Shown: one piece after another, positions 1 through 10,286 of the stretch
Layout: each line of letters opens with the position of its first letter
Numbering within the stretch: the first letter of the stretch is position 1
DNA from: Celeribacter sp. PS-C1
Lineage (GTDB): Bacteria; Pseudomonadota; Alphaproteobacteria; Rhodobacterales; Rhodobacteraceae
Assembly (NCBI RefSeq): GCF_019429625.1
Contig: NZ_JAHXRW010000006.1
Coordinates: 181,806 to 245,805 of the forward strand
Direction: 5' to 3'
DNA length: 64,000 nucleotides
Translations under genes and position numbers: made by a program
Notes under the pieces: model-generated
What the model saw: only the letters and a program-made list of their open reading frames with translations
Database searches by the model: none
Told to the model about the DNA's origin: nothing

Positions 1-121
1 CATGGCGCTCGCGAATGCCGCCGAGCTTGCGCCTACAGAGCTCGATCTTTCGCAGTTTCTCGGCACGCTTTTGAAAGGCGGCGCCATCATCGACATTCTG
101 GAGGGGGATCACGATGTTTAA
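1..121 (+). CDS. C-terminal end of BufC/HvfC-like (DUF2063) protein, partial
   Basis: Only the last ~40 codons are inside the window, read in the frame that ends at TAA 119-121. The tail is Leu/Ala-rich and ends ...LEGDHDV, in the style of the C-terminal domain of DUF2063 proteins, the partner of the DUF692 (MNIO) iron enzymes. The next gene is a DoxX protein overlapping this one by 8 bp. The usual order in bufferin operons is DUF2282-DUF692-DUF2063-DoxX, so the upstream two genes should lie just outside the window. Identification rests on context plus a short tail, so it is tentative. Confidence 0.55.
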   Translation, partial: MALANAAELAPTELDLSQFLGTLLKGGAIIDILEGDHDV

Positions 122-650
122 AGATCTATGTTCGACCAAGCTCGCCCAGACCAACGCTGTGGCCATGAACGCCCTGCCTCTGCTGGCGCGTCTCACATTC
201 GCCGCCGTGTTGCTGCGCTATTTCTGGGCCTCGGCGTTGACCAAATTGGAGGGACCGCTGACCCCGTCCTTCAACGCCTATGCCCAGATTTTCCCGCGAA
301 AAATGGAGGCGGCAGGCTATGACATTTCGGGCTTTGGTGCTTTTGAATGGCTGGTGATCATGGCGGGAGCCTACGCCGAATTCCTACTGCCTTTGCTCAT
401 CACATTAGGGCTCGCGACCCGGCTGGCCGCACTGGGCATGATCGGCTTTGTCCTCGTGCAAAGCCTCACCGATGTGATCGGGCATGGTCTCGACATGGCG
501 AGCATTGGCGCGCTGTTCGACCGGCATTCAGACGCGCTGATCCTCGATCAACGCGCGCTTTGGGGGATGGTCTTGCTTACGCTTGTGGGCCTTGGCGGAG
601 GTTGGGCCTCATTGGATCGGCTCATTTTCAACCGCCTGAAACACCGTTAA
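114..650 (+). CDS. DoxX family membrane protein
   Basis: A 178-residue inner-membrane protein with about four hydrophobic segments (near residues 20-40, 75-100, 105-125 and 145-165) and the DoxX-type pattern of an N-terminal RYFWAS...K segment followed by a FxxFEWLV stretch. Its ATG lies inside the upstream DUF2063 frame, so translation is probably coupled. DoxX proteins end many DUF692/DUF2063 (bufferin, metal-stress) operons, where their exact role is unproven. It is tail-to-tail with the next gene (4-bp overlap at 647-650). Confidence 0.85.
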   Translation: MFKDLCSTKLAQTNAVAMNALPLLARLTFAAVLLRYFWASALTKLEGPLTPSFNAYAQIFPRKMEAAGYDISGFGAFEWLVIMAGAYAEFLLPLLITLGLATRLAALGMIGFVLVQSLTDVIGHGLDMASIGALFDRHSDALILDQRALWGMVLLTLVGLGGGWASLDRLIFNRLKHR

Positions 651-1015
651 AAATGCGCCTTGGCCTCGTCCGGTTTGCCCGCCGCCAGTGCCAACAAACC
701 GCCCAACACGCAAAAGCCCAAGGGGAACATGGTAAAGACGTTGAAGCCAAAGCCGACATAGATCAGCCCCGACGCGGCCCACATCAGAACACCGCCCCAA
801 AGGGCGCGGGCGTGGGCCATGGCGCCACCTGCGATGGCGAGGATCGGGGCCAGAAAGCTCGCCGCCCGGATCAGATCAACATTCGCAACCTGTTCGAACA
901 ACCCTTCGACCTCGCCCCAGCGATCGATCGCCTCGGTATAGCCAAAGCTGAAAAATCCCACAAACATGGCGAGCACGCCGCCCAAAATTCCAAGCACAAG
1001 CGCCGCGTTGCGCAT
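647..1015 (-). CDS. small membrane protein, unknown function
   Basis: A 122-residue protein with four predicted membrane segments: an N-terminal LVLGILGGVLAM helix, one near residues 45-65, one near 70-90 and a C-terminal one near 95-115. The layout resembles small DUF4064-like membrane proteins, but I do not recognise it with certainty. It stands alone on the minus strand, convergent with DoxX, whose stop it overlaps by 4 bp, and upstream of nothing in its own direction. No catalytic motif is visible. Confidence 0.7.
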   Translation of the reverse strand: MRNAALVLGILGGVLAMFVGFFSFGYTEAIDRWGEVEGLFEQVANVDLIRAASFLAPILAIAGGAMAHARALWGGVLMWAASGLIYVGFGFNVFTMFPLGFCVLGGLLALAAGKPDEAKAHF

Positions 1016-1067
1016 CTTCGCTCTCCTTTACACCTGTCGCTTGCACATAAGACATGTGGAGCCGCGT

Positions 1068-1379
1068 TTAAAGAAGGGCTGCCTGCACATCTTTGCCCCA
1101 GCCGAGATAAAGCTGGCCGTCTTTTTCGATCACCGGTCGCTTCATCAGCGTCGGGTGATCCGTCAAAAGATCGAGCGGCGCGCGGGTGCGCTCTTCCTCC
1201 GAGAGCCCGCGCCAGGTGGTCGAGCGCGTGTTCACCAAAGCCTCACCAAACACCGCATAGAATCGCTCAAGTTGCTCATTGGACAGAGGTTCTGCGCGAA
1301 TATCGGTCAACTCAACACCCAGAGACTTCACCGCTTTTCGGCATGTATCACAGGTCTTGATCCCGTAAATCACAGTCAT
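1068..1379 (-). CDS. ArsC/Spx-family reductase-like protein
   Basis: A 103-residue thioredoxin-fold protein of the ArsC/YffB/Spx group. The N-terminus carries the CxxC-like motif CDTCRK after a beta strand (VIYGIKTCDTCRK), and the conserved LMKRPVIE segment appears about residue 80. I chose ATG 1379 because GAGGAGAGAG stands just upstream; a longer frame to 1487 adds 36 residues unlike the family. The family includes glutaredoxin-dependent arsenate reductases, but no ars genes are nearby, so arsenate as substrate is not supported. Confidence 0.85.
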   Translation of the reverse strand: MTVIYGIKTCDTCRKAVKSLGVELTDIRAEPLSNEQLERFYAVFGEALVNTRSTTWRGLSEEERTRAPLDLLTDHPTLMKRPVIEKDGQLYLGWGKDVQAALL

Positions 1380-1610
1380 TTCTCTCTCCTCACTGGCGGT
1401 TTTGGTGGCATTTTGCCCAAATTTCGGCACTTGGCCATGTGTTACGATTTTGTCGCTTGCCTTTATACGGATGTGTTGCACACTCAAAAGCGTGACTGCT
1501 GACTTTCGAACGACCGCTCCTTTTTACGGGGCAGCAGGAAGACTTGGAAGACCTGGCTGCACCGGCCCGTCGCACGTTGCGGCGGATGAAACGATAAGGA
1601 GATACGGACT

Positions 1611-1817
1611 ATGCCCACTGGCACCGTGAAATGGTTCAACACCACCAAAGGCTACGGCTTTATTGCACCTGACGATGGCGGCAAGGATGTGTTTGTGCAC
1701 ATTTCCGCGGTCGAGCGCGCCGGCATGACCGGCCTCGCAGACAACATGAAGATCGGCTACGAACTTCGTGAAGGTCGCGACGGTCGCGCATCCGCCTCTG
1801 AACTTGTCGCGCTTTAA
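1611..1817 (+). CDS. cold-shock domain protein (CspA family)
   Basis: A 68-residue single cold-shock domain with both nucleic-acid-binding motifs, KGYGFI (RNP1) and VFVHIS (RNP2). These proteins bind single-stranded RNA/DNA and melt RNA structure. A strong AAGGAG lies 8 bases upstream of the ATG. The ~230-bp gap before it is long enough to hold a promoter and a structured leader, as cold-shock genes often have, but no specific element could be proven. It is followed by a terminator at 1839-1877. Confidence 0.95.
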   Translation: MPTGTVKWFNTTKGYGFIAPDDGGKDVFVHISAVERAGMTGLADNMKIGYELREGRDGRASASELVAL

Positions 1818-1838
1818 AGCTTTTCGATCTTGAAAGTC

Positions 1839-1877
1839 AGCGGTTCCGGGCGCAGTCTCGGGGCCGCTTTTCTTTTT
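1839..1877 (+). terminator. rho-independent terminator after cold-shock gene
   Basis: AGCGGTTCC (1839-1847) pairs with GGGGCCGCT (1860-1868), with two G-T pairs, and is followed by a T-rich run TTTTCTTTTT. The T-run abuts the ribosome site of the next gene, so that gene may depend on read-through or a promoter within this short gap. Confidence 0.75.
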
Positions 1878-1887
1878 GGAGATCCCG

Positions 1888-2526
1888 ATGCCTTTGATCC
1901 TGACCTTCGGCGACAGCAACACCCATGGCGTTCAGCCGATGATCACGCGGCCCACCGACTTGCCGCGCCTTACCCGCCGATGGCCGGTGGTGATGGCCGA
2001 AGTTCTGGGATGGGACGTGATCGAAGAGGGGTTGCCGGGGCGCACCTTTGCCTTTCCCGATCCCGAAATGGGTCCGCATATGGATGGGCGGATCGGGCTG
2101 TTCACCGCGCTTGAAAGCCACGGGCCGATTGATGCCTTGACGATCATGCTGGGCACCAACGATCTCAAGGCGCATTTCGAAGCCTCCCCCGCAGAGATCG
2201 CTGCCGCCTGTGCCTTTCACCTCGACGTCGCACTGTCCGAAGAGATGCAGTCCCGCCACGGTGGGTTCGAGCCCTTCCTCATCCTGCCGCCCCGCCCTCA
2301 TGCAGCGGGCTGCCTGGCTGAGACCTATATCGGCGCAGCGGACAAAGCGCAGGCGGTTCAGGACGCCATGCGTGCAGAGGCCGACGCCCGCGACGTGGCC
2401 GTCTTTGATGCCAATGAGGTGATTTCCGTCTCTGATCTGGACGGCGTGCATTTTGACGCCGCAGCCCATGAGACCTTGGGTCAGGCCTTCGCCGCCTTTA
2501 TCCTGTCGGAAATTGCGGAGGACTGA
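1888..2526 (+). CDS. SGNH/GDSL-family hydrolase
   Basis: A 212-residue esterase/lipase-like enzyme. The N-terminal block I is FGDSNTHG with the nucleophile Ser, a GTNDLK motif (block III) lies near residue 90, and the C-terminal DGVHFD block carries the catalytic Asp and His. Such enzymes hydrolyse esters (arylesterase, thioesterase or acetyl-ester types); the substrate cannot be read from sequence. ATG 1888 is preferred because GGAG stands 6 bases upstream; an upstream TTG at 1876 overlaps that site. No signal peptide, so cytoplasmic. Confidence 0.85.
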   Translation: MPLILTFGDSNTHGVQPMITRPTDLPRLTRRWPVVMAEVLGWDVIEEGLPGRTFAFPDPEMGPHMDGRIGLFTALESHGPIDALTIMLGTNDLKAHFEASPAEIAAACAFHLDVALSEEMQSRHGGFEPFLILPPRPHAAGCLAETYIGAADKAQAVQDAMRAEADARDVAVFDANEVISVSDLDGVHFDAAAHETLGQAFAAFILSEIAED

Positions 2527-2529
2527 AGC

Positions 2530-2856
2530 TCAGCCGGCGGTCTCCGGTGTGTCCGTCGGCACGAGGTCTTCCCAATATTCGCCCATAGCGACGATGCAGC
2601 TGTTACCCTCGACATAGGTTTGCACAAGGGTCCAGTCTCCGGATTTGGGATTGGTCCAAATCTCCATCACCGCCTCAGGGCCACGCAGTCCGGCTCCTGT
2701 TTTGACCGCGCCGAATTGGCGGGTGAGTTTCGTATGAATGTCCTCTTTGGTGCCGCAAAGGACGTCGCCGATCAGGCTTTGAGCCTGCACGCCCGAAACA
2801 CCGGTTATCGAAACCGCGAAGAGGAAACAGAGAAAAGCTGTGCGTCTGGTGGTCAT
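2530..2856 (-). CDS. small periplasmic protein, unknown
   Basis: A 108-residue protein with a Sec signal peptide (residues 1-26, hydrophobic core AFLCFLFAVSITG, cleavage after VQA). The mature part contains two cysteines (LCGTK and NSCIV) that could form a disulfide, and a strand-rich middle. It ends 3 bp from the convergent hydrolase gene. No family recognised; function unknown. Start ATG 2856 gives the only sensible signal peptide, as a longer frame to 3051 adds an arginine-rich stretch. Confidence 0.65.
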   Translation of the reverse strand: MTTRRTAFLCFLFAVSITGVSGVQAQSLIGDVLCGTKEDIHTKLTRQFGAVKTGAGLRGPEAVMEIWTNPKSGDWTLVQTYVEGNSCIVAMGEYWEDLVPTDTPETAG

Positions 2857-2920
2857 GCCCCTAATGTAACACAGATATGACAACCACCCTATGAAATCTC
2901 TGCGCCAATGCAGATCCCGT

Positions 2921-3223
2921 TTAGTTTCCCGACATGTAGATCGTGTCGGGCTGATAAATGGGCGATTTCGGACCGGTCGCCTGCGCGGTGGGCGCAGGGC
3001 TTCGACGCACAACGGGCGCCTCGCCGTAGCCGGTTGCGTTGGGTATTCCACAAGAGATCATGCCCTCGTAGCGGATCGGCTGCGTGCCTGACGGGCAGAA
3101 GTTATCCACCTGTTTTTCATAGGCGAAAAGCTTGACCGAAGGATCGTAGGGCTGCGTCTCCGCGGCAAAAACCGAGCTTGCGCCCAGTGTCACGACGAGG
3201 GCGGCGATGGCTGACTTCCACAT
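2921..3223 (-). CDS. small secreted protein, unknown
   Basis: A 100-residue exported protein with signal peptide MWKSAIAALVVTLGASSVFA and predicted cleavage A-A. The mature region has two cysteines (NFCPSG and ISCGI) and a Pro/Ala-rich tail. AGGAG lies 8 bases before the ATG at 3223. It lies upstream of and in the same direction as the preceding small periplasmic gene (64-bp gap), so the two could be co-transcribed. Function unknown. Confidence 0.7.
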   Translation of the reverse strand: MWKSAIAALVVTLGASSVFAAETQPYDPSVKLFAYEKQVDNFCPSGTQPIRYEGMISCGIPNATGYGEAPVVRRSPAPTAQATGPKSPIYQPDTIYMSGN

Positions 3224-3357
3224 GGCTCGAACTCCTGACACGACTTGTTTGTCAAGGATACCTCCGGGCCAGATGTGCAGCAAGGATTGGAGGCGAAGAC
3301 GGAATAATTGTTAACAAGAAAGAAACAATCACGCCCCATTCTGCGCATTGGTGCGAC

Positions 3358-3831
3358 TTAGCGCATCCACTCCACAACCTCGCAGCGCGGCGCATCCTCG
3401 CGGAGCACAACACGGGACACTTCTCGCCAGTCCTTGGGATCGAACGTCGGGAACCATGTGTCTGCGCCTTCGACCTCTGTATCGACCTCGGTGATCACCA
3501 GCCGATCGGCCAATGGCAGCATCGCCTCGTAGATCCGGAAGCCCCCCATCGCATAGATGCGCGCGCGGCCTTCGGATTGGGCGAAAGCGATGGCGTCTTC
3601 TACCGTCTCAAAGACATGTTCGTGATCGACGCCCTGCCGCGACACCACAAGGTTGAGGCGGTTTTTCAATGGCTTGAATGGCAGACTGTCCCAAGTATGC
3701 CGTCCCATGATCACCGCGCCCCCCATGGTTTCGCGCATGAAGAATTTCAGATCCTCCGGCGCCTCCCACGGGATGGTGTTGTCCTTGCCAATGGCCCCGT
3801 TGCGGTCACGGGCGGCGATAAGCGTAATCAT
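3358..3831 (-). CDS. folA: dihydrofolate reductase
   Basis: A 157-residue type I DHFR that reduces dihydrofolate to tetrahydrofolate with NADPH. Visible signatures are GAIGKDNTIPW, the active-site acid D27 in PEDLKFF, the cofactor segment VIMGRHTWDS and the C-terminal RVVLRED. It follows thyA by 12 bp on the same strand. This pairing makes sense because thymidylate synthase produces the dihydrofolate that this enzyme recycles. Confidence 0.97.
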   Translation of the reverse strand: MITLIAARDRNGAIGKDNTIPWEAPEDLKFFMRETMGGAVIMGRHTWDSLPFKPLKNRLNLVVSRQGVDHEHVFETVEDAIAFAQSEGRARIYAMGGFRIYEAMLPLADRLVITEVDTEVEGADTWFPTFDPKDWREVSRVVLREDAPRCEVVEWMR

Positions 3832-3843
3832 CTGTGCGGGTCC

Positions 3844-4644
3844 TTACACGGCCACCGGCGCTTTGATCGCCGGGTCGGGGTCGTAGTCGAGGATTTCGAT
3901 GTCCTCATACTTAAAATCAAACAGGCTCTTCACATCAGGGTTGAGACGCAATGTCGGCAACGCCTTCGGCGTGCGTGACAGTTGCAGATCCACCTGCTCC
4001 ATGTGGTTGGTGTAGATATGCGCGTCACCGATGGAATGCACGAAGGTGCCCGGTTCATAGCCCGTGACCTGCGCCAGCATCGCGAGCAGAAGCGCGTAGG
4101 AGGCGATGTTGAACGGCACGCCGAGGAACATGTCGGCGGAGCGTTGGTAGAGTTGCAGATGTAGCTTGCCGCCGAGGATTTTCACCTGCCACAGCGTGTG
4201 ACAGGGTGGCAGTGCCATATTATCGACCTCCGCCGGGTTCCAGGCGGAGACAATGAGGCGGCGGGAATCGGGAGATTTGCGGATCGCGGCCAGCAGGTTC
4301 TCGATCTGATCAATGGGTCCACGCTCATGCCCTGGCCATTTGCGCCATTGCGCGCCGTAGACCGGACCAAGATCGCCATTCTCATCGGCCCATTCGTCCC
4401 AGATCGAAACGCCGTTCTCTTTCAGGTATCGAATGTTGGTGTCGCCGGAAAGAAACCACAGAAGTTCGTGGATGATAGAGCGCAGATGCAGCTTTTTCGT
4501 GGTCACCATCGGGAAGCCATCGACCAAGTCATAGCGTGCCTGAAGACCGAAATAGGATCGCGTCCCCGTACCTGTGCGGTCGGTGGTGTCGACCCCGAGA
4601 GCTAGGATGGTTTTCAGCTGATCATGGTATTGCTGCACGGGCAT
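3844..4644 (-). CDS. thyA: thymidylate synthase
   Basis: A 266-residue ThyA that methylates dUMP to dTMP with methylenetetrahydrofolate. Catalytic C148 sits in the motif ALPPCHT, and the folate/dUMP-binding parts [19 protein letters not shown] and [11 protein letters not shown] are intact. Start ATG 4644 gives the normal family length; an in-frame ATG at 4680 (12 residues longer) lacks a Shine-Dalgarno sequence. It is the first gene of a thyA-folA operon. Confidence 0.97.
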   Translation of the reverse strand: MPVQQYHDQLKTILALGVDTTDRTGTGTRSYFGLQARYDLVDGFPMVTTKKLHLRSIIHELLWFLSGDTNIRYLKENGVSIWDEWADENGDLGPVYGAQWRKWPGHERGPIDQIENLLAAIRKSPDSRRLIVSAWNPAEVDNMALPPCHTLWQVKILGGKLHLQLYQRSADMFLGVPFNIASYALLLAMLAQVTGYEPGTFVHSIGDAHIYTNHMEQVDLQLSRTPKALPTLRLNPDVKSLFDFKYEDIEILDYDPDPAIKAPVAV

Positions 4645-4781
4645 CCCCCAAGATGTAGTGGCGTCAGAGAGTCCAGTCATACAAATGCAAAGGGGGTTCG
4701 CCAAGCAGGAAGAGGACAAAACATGGAATTCGCCCCGAGAAAAGCTAGAGTTCAGGCAAGACAATGACAGGAGGAAGCCGC

Positions 4782-5204
4782 ATGCGCTATCTGCACACGA
4801 TGGTCCGGGTGAAGGATCTGGAAAAAACCATGGCGTTTTTCGAGCTTTTGGGGCTCAAAGAAACCAAACGGATCGACCATGAGGGTGGGCGTTTTTCGCT
4901 GATCTTCATGGCGCCCGAGGGCCAGCCTGAATGCCCGGTGGAACTGACCTACAATTGGGACGGCGACGAGGGCCTTCCTTCTGACAGCCGACATTTCGGG
5001 CATCTGGCCTATGAGGTCGAGGACATTTACGCGCTGTGCCAAAAGCTGATGGACGCGGGCGTGGTGATCAACCGTCCGCCGCGTGACGGACATATGGCCT
5101 TTGTGCGTTCGCCGGACAATGTGTCTGTCGAATTGTTGCAGAAAGGCGAAAGCCTTGCCCCTGCCGAGCCTTGGGCCTCGATGGAAAACACAGGGCATTG
5201 GTAA
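4782..5204 (+). CDS. gloA: lactoylglutathione lyase (glyoxalase I)
   Basis: A 140-residue vicinal-oxygen-chelate enzyme that converts the methylglyoxal-glutathione hemithioacetal to lactoylglutathione. The start [13 protein letters not shown], the metal-ligand regions (His in RYLHTM, Glu in VELTYNW, HLAYEV) and the closing SVELLQKG are typical. AGGAGGAAG lies directly upstream of ATG 4782. It is monocistronic, with a terminator at 5243-5270, and divergent from thyA. Confidence 0.92.
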   Translation: MRYLHTMVRVKDLEKTMAFFELLGLKETKRIDHEGGRFSLIFMAPEGQPECPVELTYNWDGDEGLPSDSRHFGHLAYEVEDIYALCQKLMDAGVVINRPPRDGHMAFVRSPDNVSVELLQKGESLAPAEPWASMENTGHW

Positions 5205-5242
5205 TCCAAAGACGACGAGCCAGCGACCCTATTGAAACGTGG

Positions 5243-5270
5243 AACGCCTCCCTCTGCAGGGAGGCGTTTT
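5243..5270 (+). terminator. rho-independent terminator after gloA
   Basis: AACGCCTCCC (5243-5252) and GGGAGGCGTT (5259-5268) form a perfect 10-bp stem with a 6-nt loop. The closing TTTT run lies on the plus strand. Confidence 0.85.
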
Positions 5271-5294
5271 CCATCATGGGGATCGTTAAATATC

Positions 5295-5792
5295 TTAATA
5301 AATGTAGCGAATCTGATCCGCCCAATACCGCTCGACCCGGCGCAACGCGGTGTTGATGTCCTCAATCCCTTCGGAAGAAATTACACCTTTGCCCTGCAAA
5401 CCCTCGGCATGGCGCGCGAAGAGATCGGCGACAGTCACACGCACATGGTTGCCTTTATCGGTCAGCTTGACACGCACAGAGCGACGGTCAATCTCACAGC
5501 GTTGGTGGTGCATATAGCCCATATCGACGAGTTTCTTGAGGTTATAGGACACGTTCGAGCCCTGATAATACCCACGCGTTTTCAATTCACCGGCGGTCAC
5601 CTCATTCTCGCCCACGTTAAACAGCAAAAGTGCCTGAACCGCGTTGATCTCGAGAATGCCAACCCGTTCGAATTCGTCCTTGATCACATCTAGAAGCAAG
5701 CGATGAAGCCGCTCCACGAGGGACAAGGCCTCAAGATATTGAGACATAAACGGGGTCTCTACCGGCTTTACGAATGCTGAATGCATACTCAT
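5295..5792 (-). CDS. MarR-family transcriptional regulator, LdtR-like
   Basis: A 165-residue winged-helix repressor. The recognition-helix region GYYQGSNVSYNLKKLVDMGY followed by the wing CEIDRRSVRVKLTDKG matches the LdtR group of alphaproteobacterial MarR proteins, which in rhizobia control an L,D-transpeptidase gene. GGAG sits 6 bases before ATG 5792. No transpeptidase is next to it, so the target here is unknown. Confidence 0.85.
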   Translation of the reverse strand: MSMHSAFVKPVETPFMSQYLEALSLVERLHRLLLDVIKDEFERVGILEINAVQALLLFNVGENEVTAGELKTRGYYQGSNVSYNLKKLVDMGYMHHQRCEIDRRSVRVKLTDKGNHVRVTVADLFARHAEGLQGKGVISSEGIEDINTALRRVERYWADQIRYIY

Positions 5793-5952
5793 CTGTTACT
5801 CCGCCAATGGCTTTTTCACAGAGCAGATTGACCGTAATTTCCCAAAATTCGGTTAAACAGCTGAGATTTTTGCAATCGAAGCAAATTGATCGAAAAATTG
5901 CCTGACGAGAGCGCAGGATATGACAAGGGTTTGGTAACCTTTGTGGGCCTTC

Positions 5953-6231
5953 TTAGCCTTTCACGCCCCATGACGCGTGATCCGCATCCGCGATCACCTT
6001 GTCGAGCATCGGCTTCAGGTGCTCCGGCACAGGCTTCAGCCCAGTCGCATAGGACAGAAGATCCTGATCATGCTCATCCATCAGCTGCTCGAATTCATCA
6101 AGCTGCGCCTCATCCATCATCGACAGATGCGCATCGGCATAGCCGCCAATCAAAAGGTCCATCTCCTTGATCCCACGCCGCCAGGCACGAATTTTCAGAC
6201 GCTTGCGGCGAATGTCGATGGTCTCTGTCAT
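5953..6231 (-). CDS. sdhE: succinate dehydrogenase assembly factor SdhE
   Basis: A 92-residue helical protein of the SdhE/YgfY/Sdh5 family (DUF339), which attaches FAD to succinate dehydrogenase flavoprotein. It carries the hallmark RGxxE motif (RRGIKEMD) near residue 20 and the acidic DEHDQDLLSY segment. AAGGGAG lies 7 bases before ATG 6231. It is divergent from the aspartate aminotransferase gene; the 122-bp gap should hold both promoters. Confidence 0.9.
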   Translation of the reverse strand: MTETIDIRRKRLKIRAWRRGIKEMDLLIGGYADAHLSMMDEAQLDEFEQLMDEHDQDLLSYATGLKPVPEHLKPMLDKVIADADHASWGVKG

Positions 6232-6335
6232 GGCAAACTCCCTTTGATCACGCGCTTTTTGCACCGGGTACAGGATTATCGCAAGGGACGTCTTGGCGCG
6301 GGGCGGTTTTTGACGCTATCACTACGACGATCTAA

Positions 6336-7957
<1,622 letters not shown>

Positions 7958-7960
7958 GAC

Positions 7961-9319
7961 TTACGCTACGCGCGACAGCCGCGCTTTTTGCGCCCAGAAG
8001 CGATAGCTCATCATCACCCACGCCGCAGTCAGACCGAACAAAAAGCCCATCCAGACGCCCTCTGCGCCCCACCCCAGCACGAAGCCAAAGATGTAGCCCG
8101 CAGGCATGCCGAGCACCCAATAGCTGATCGCCGCGAGCCACATCGGCACCGCCGTGTCATGCAGGCCTCGGAGCAAGGACAATGCCACGACCTGACCGCC
8201 GTCAGAGAATTGCATCGCCGCCGCGAAGAAGATCAGCACACCGCCGATGGCCAAAACCTCATCGCGCGCCGGCTCGTCCGGAGCGATGAACAACCCGATC
8301 AGAAGATCCGGCAGCAACAGAAACAGCGCCGCAGACAGCGCCGCCATGATCAGCGACAGCACAACGACGACCAAAGCGCCCTTGCGCATATCAGCCTCGT
8401 CGCCGCGCCCCATGGCGTTGCCCACACGGATCGTCCCGGCCTGTGACAGGCCGATCTGGGTCATAAAGGCAATCGCCGTAAGCTGAAGCACGATGCCATG
8501 CGCCGCAAGTGTCGCTGTGCCGATCCAGCCCATCATGAGGGCGGCAGCATTGAAGAGGCCAACCTCAGACAGAGAGGTGATGCCAATCGGCACGCCCATC
8601 TTGAACACTGTGGCAAACATCGCCCAATCGGGCTTGAACGGGTTGCGGAATAGATCATTCTCCGGCGTCGCCTTCGCAGCATAGACCGCCAGCACCGCCA
8701 ACATTGTAAAGTTGACGATCAGAGAGGCGATCGCCGACCCCATAACGCCCAATTCCGGCGCGCCCAGATTACCGAAGATAAACATATAGTTCAGTCCGGC
8801 GTTCAGGATCACCGCCCCGATCACCGCAAAAAGCACCACGCGGGTGCGCTCAAGCGCGGAGAAATAGCTACGAAAGACGGCGACGATCAGCGCGGGGATC
8901 ATTTCAATCCCGGCGATGGCCAGATAGGGGCGAGCTTGGGCCGCGATATGCGGCTGTTGGCCCAGCGCCATGAGAATGTCGTCGGAAAAGCCAAAGATCG
9001 GGTAGATCAGCACGGCCGCCAACACCGACAGCCAGATCGCCATCCGGGTCGCGCGGCGCACCGTGGTGCTGTCCCCCTGCCCCGAGGCGGTGGCAACGAG
9101 CGGCATCACCGCAAAGGCAAAGCCCGCCAATAGAATAAAGAGGATGAACCAGAACCCCGAAGCCAGAACAAGCGCGGCCAACTCATCGAGCCCATACCAC
9201 CCCATCATGATCACATCGGTCATATGGACCGCAAATTGTGCGATCTGACTGCCCGCCAAAGGCAGCCCCAACACCAGAGTTTTCTTGGCGTGCTCAAGAT
9301 ATGTGCGTTCCATCGTCAT
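7961..9319 (-). CDS. MATE-family multidrug/sodium antiporter (NorM-like)
   Basis: A 452-residue inner-membrane transporter with the 12-helix pattern of the MATE family in two similar halves. The N-terminal GLPLAGSQIAQFAVHMTDVIM and the second-half GVPIGITSLSEVGLFNAAALMMG are the repeated first-helix motifs. Such proteins export cationic drugs or metabolites in exchange for Na+ or H+. It is a single gene convergent with the aspC operon. ATG 9319 or 9313 (two codons shorter) are both possible starts. Confidence 0.92.
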   Translation of the reverse strand: MTMERTYLEHAKKTLVLGLPLAGSQIAQFAVHMTDVIMMGWYGLDELAALVLASGFWFILFILLAGFAFAVMPLVATASGQGDSTTVRRATRMAIWLSVLAAVLIYPIFGFSDDILMALGQQPHIAAQARPYLAIAGIEMIPALIVAVFRSYFSALERTRVVLFAVIGAVILNAGLNYMFIFGNLGAPELGVMGSAIASLIVNFTMLAVLAVYAAKATPENDLFRNPFKPDWAMFATVFKMGVPIGITSLSEVGLFNAAALMMGWIGTATLAAHGIVLQLTAIAFMTQIGLSQAGTIRVGNAMGRGDEADMRKGALVVVVLSLIMAALSAALFLLLPDLLIGLFIAPDEPARDEVLAIGGVLIFFAAAMQFSDGGQVVALSLLRGLHDTAVPMWLAAISYWVLGMPAGYIFGFVLGWGAEGVWMGFLFGLTAAWVMMSYRFWAQKARLSRVA

Positions 9320-9432
9320 GGCACGGCCTATAGGCGGGATTTTTCAAACCGCCTAGTCAAAAATTCTGCATCCCCCCATCACCATCTGTGAAGAGGGGAT
9401 TTCCGCTCATATCTGAAAGGCTTATCTGACGA

Positions 9433-9933
9433 TCAGCGCCGCCGCGCCGGACGCAACAGCCCGACATCGTAGCCATTCCATTCCAAAATGCCCTCAACCG
9501 CCAGCTTGCGGTCCGACGGCAGGCTCAGATCACGCGACAAAACATGCGCTGGCCCCAATGGGTAGCCAATCACCGCCGTGTGGTATTCCGCGTCGACCCA
9601 GAGCACCCAGATCTCGTCGCCTTTGAAGGCATAGCGCCCCGGCCCCACCTTGCGCGCCAGACCGCGCGTCGGTTGACCATCGGCACAAGGCCCCTCGGTC
9701 ACCATCAGGTCACCGGACTTCTGCGCCGTGAACGTCACCGCCCCGATGACGCAGGATTTGCCCTCGGGCACGAAGGCCGCGACCTCATACCAGCGACCGG
9801 AAAACCGCACCGGATCAAGTGCCGCGATGGAGGACATCGAGGCATCAGCATTGCGTGTCACAGGTTCAGAGGCCTCCGGCGCCAGACAGCCTGACAGAAC
9901 GACAAGAGACACAGCAGCGATCAGTCCACGCAC
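9433..9933 (-). CDS. lipocalin-family lipoprotein
   Basis: A 166-residue protein with a lipoprotein signal (VVLSGC, Cys at about residue 16) and the lipocalin signature GRWYEVA near residue 46, like bacterial Blc. The later strand VLWVDAEYHTAVIG fits the barrel. It would be membrane-anchored in the envelope and bind small hydrophobic ligands. The start overlaps the end of the upstream lipoprotein gene by 13 bp, so the two form an operon. Confidence 0.85.
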   Translation of the reverse strand: MRGLIAAVSLVVLSGCLAPEASEPVTRNADASMSSIAALDPVRFSGRWYEVAAFVPEGKSCVIGAVTFTAQKSGDLMVTEGPCADGQPTRGLARKVGPGRYAFKGDEIWVLWVDAEYHTAVIGYPLGPAHVLSRDLSLPSDRKLAVEGILEWNGYDVGLLRPARRR

Positions 9934-10274
9934 AGGCTCACCCTACGCCCTTCGGCGTCCAGCATTTCGTTACAGCCAAAAAGCGGCGTGATCGGCGCGC
10001 AGCTTTGAGAACGTGCGAGGCAATTGCCCGTCGAGCAATCCGTCGACTTTGTGCAGCGCTGACCCGCATCCTTCGGCGTCACAAAACAGGTCATGAACCC
10101 ACCCAGCCCGCCGGGCTGAAACTTGCCCCCACGCGCTTCGCAGGCCGTTTTTTGGGTCTGGACCGCATTGGGATCAAACCCCGCAAGCCCGTAGCCCGGC
10201 GAGGTTTCCGTCTCCTCGCCCTGACAGGCCGCGAGGCTTACACAGACCAAGAGGCCCATCAAAATCTGGCGCAT
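9921..10274 (-). CDS. cysteine-rich lipoprotein, unknown
   Basis: A 117-residue lipoprotein with lipobox SLAAC (Cys about residue 17). The mature region holds several further cysteines spaced as in small disulfide-knotted domains (MTCFV, QRCTKSTDC, GNCLA, QSCAP, FGCNE, SLCVD). ATG 10274 is chosen over the preceding GTG. It overlaps the downstream lipocalin gene, suggesting joint expression. Function unknown. Confidence 0.7.
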   Translation of the reverse strand: MRQILMGLLVCVSLAACQGEETETSPGYGLAGFDPNAVQTQKTACEARGGKFQPGGLGGFMTCFVTPKDAGQRCTKSTDCSTGNCLARSQSCAPITPLFGCNEMLDAEGRRVSLCVD

Positions 10275-10286
10275 CACGCAGGATCC

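Noticed and set aside
347..1360. A 337-codon plus-strand open frame
   Set aside because: It overlaps DoxX, a membrane-protein gene and the ArsC-like gene, and its sequence is low in hydrophobic order and rich in Arg/His/Pro.
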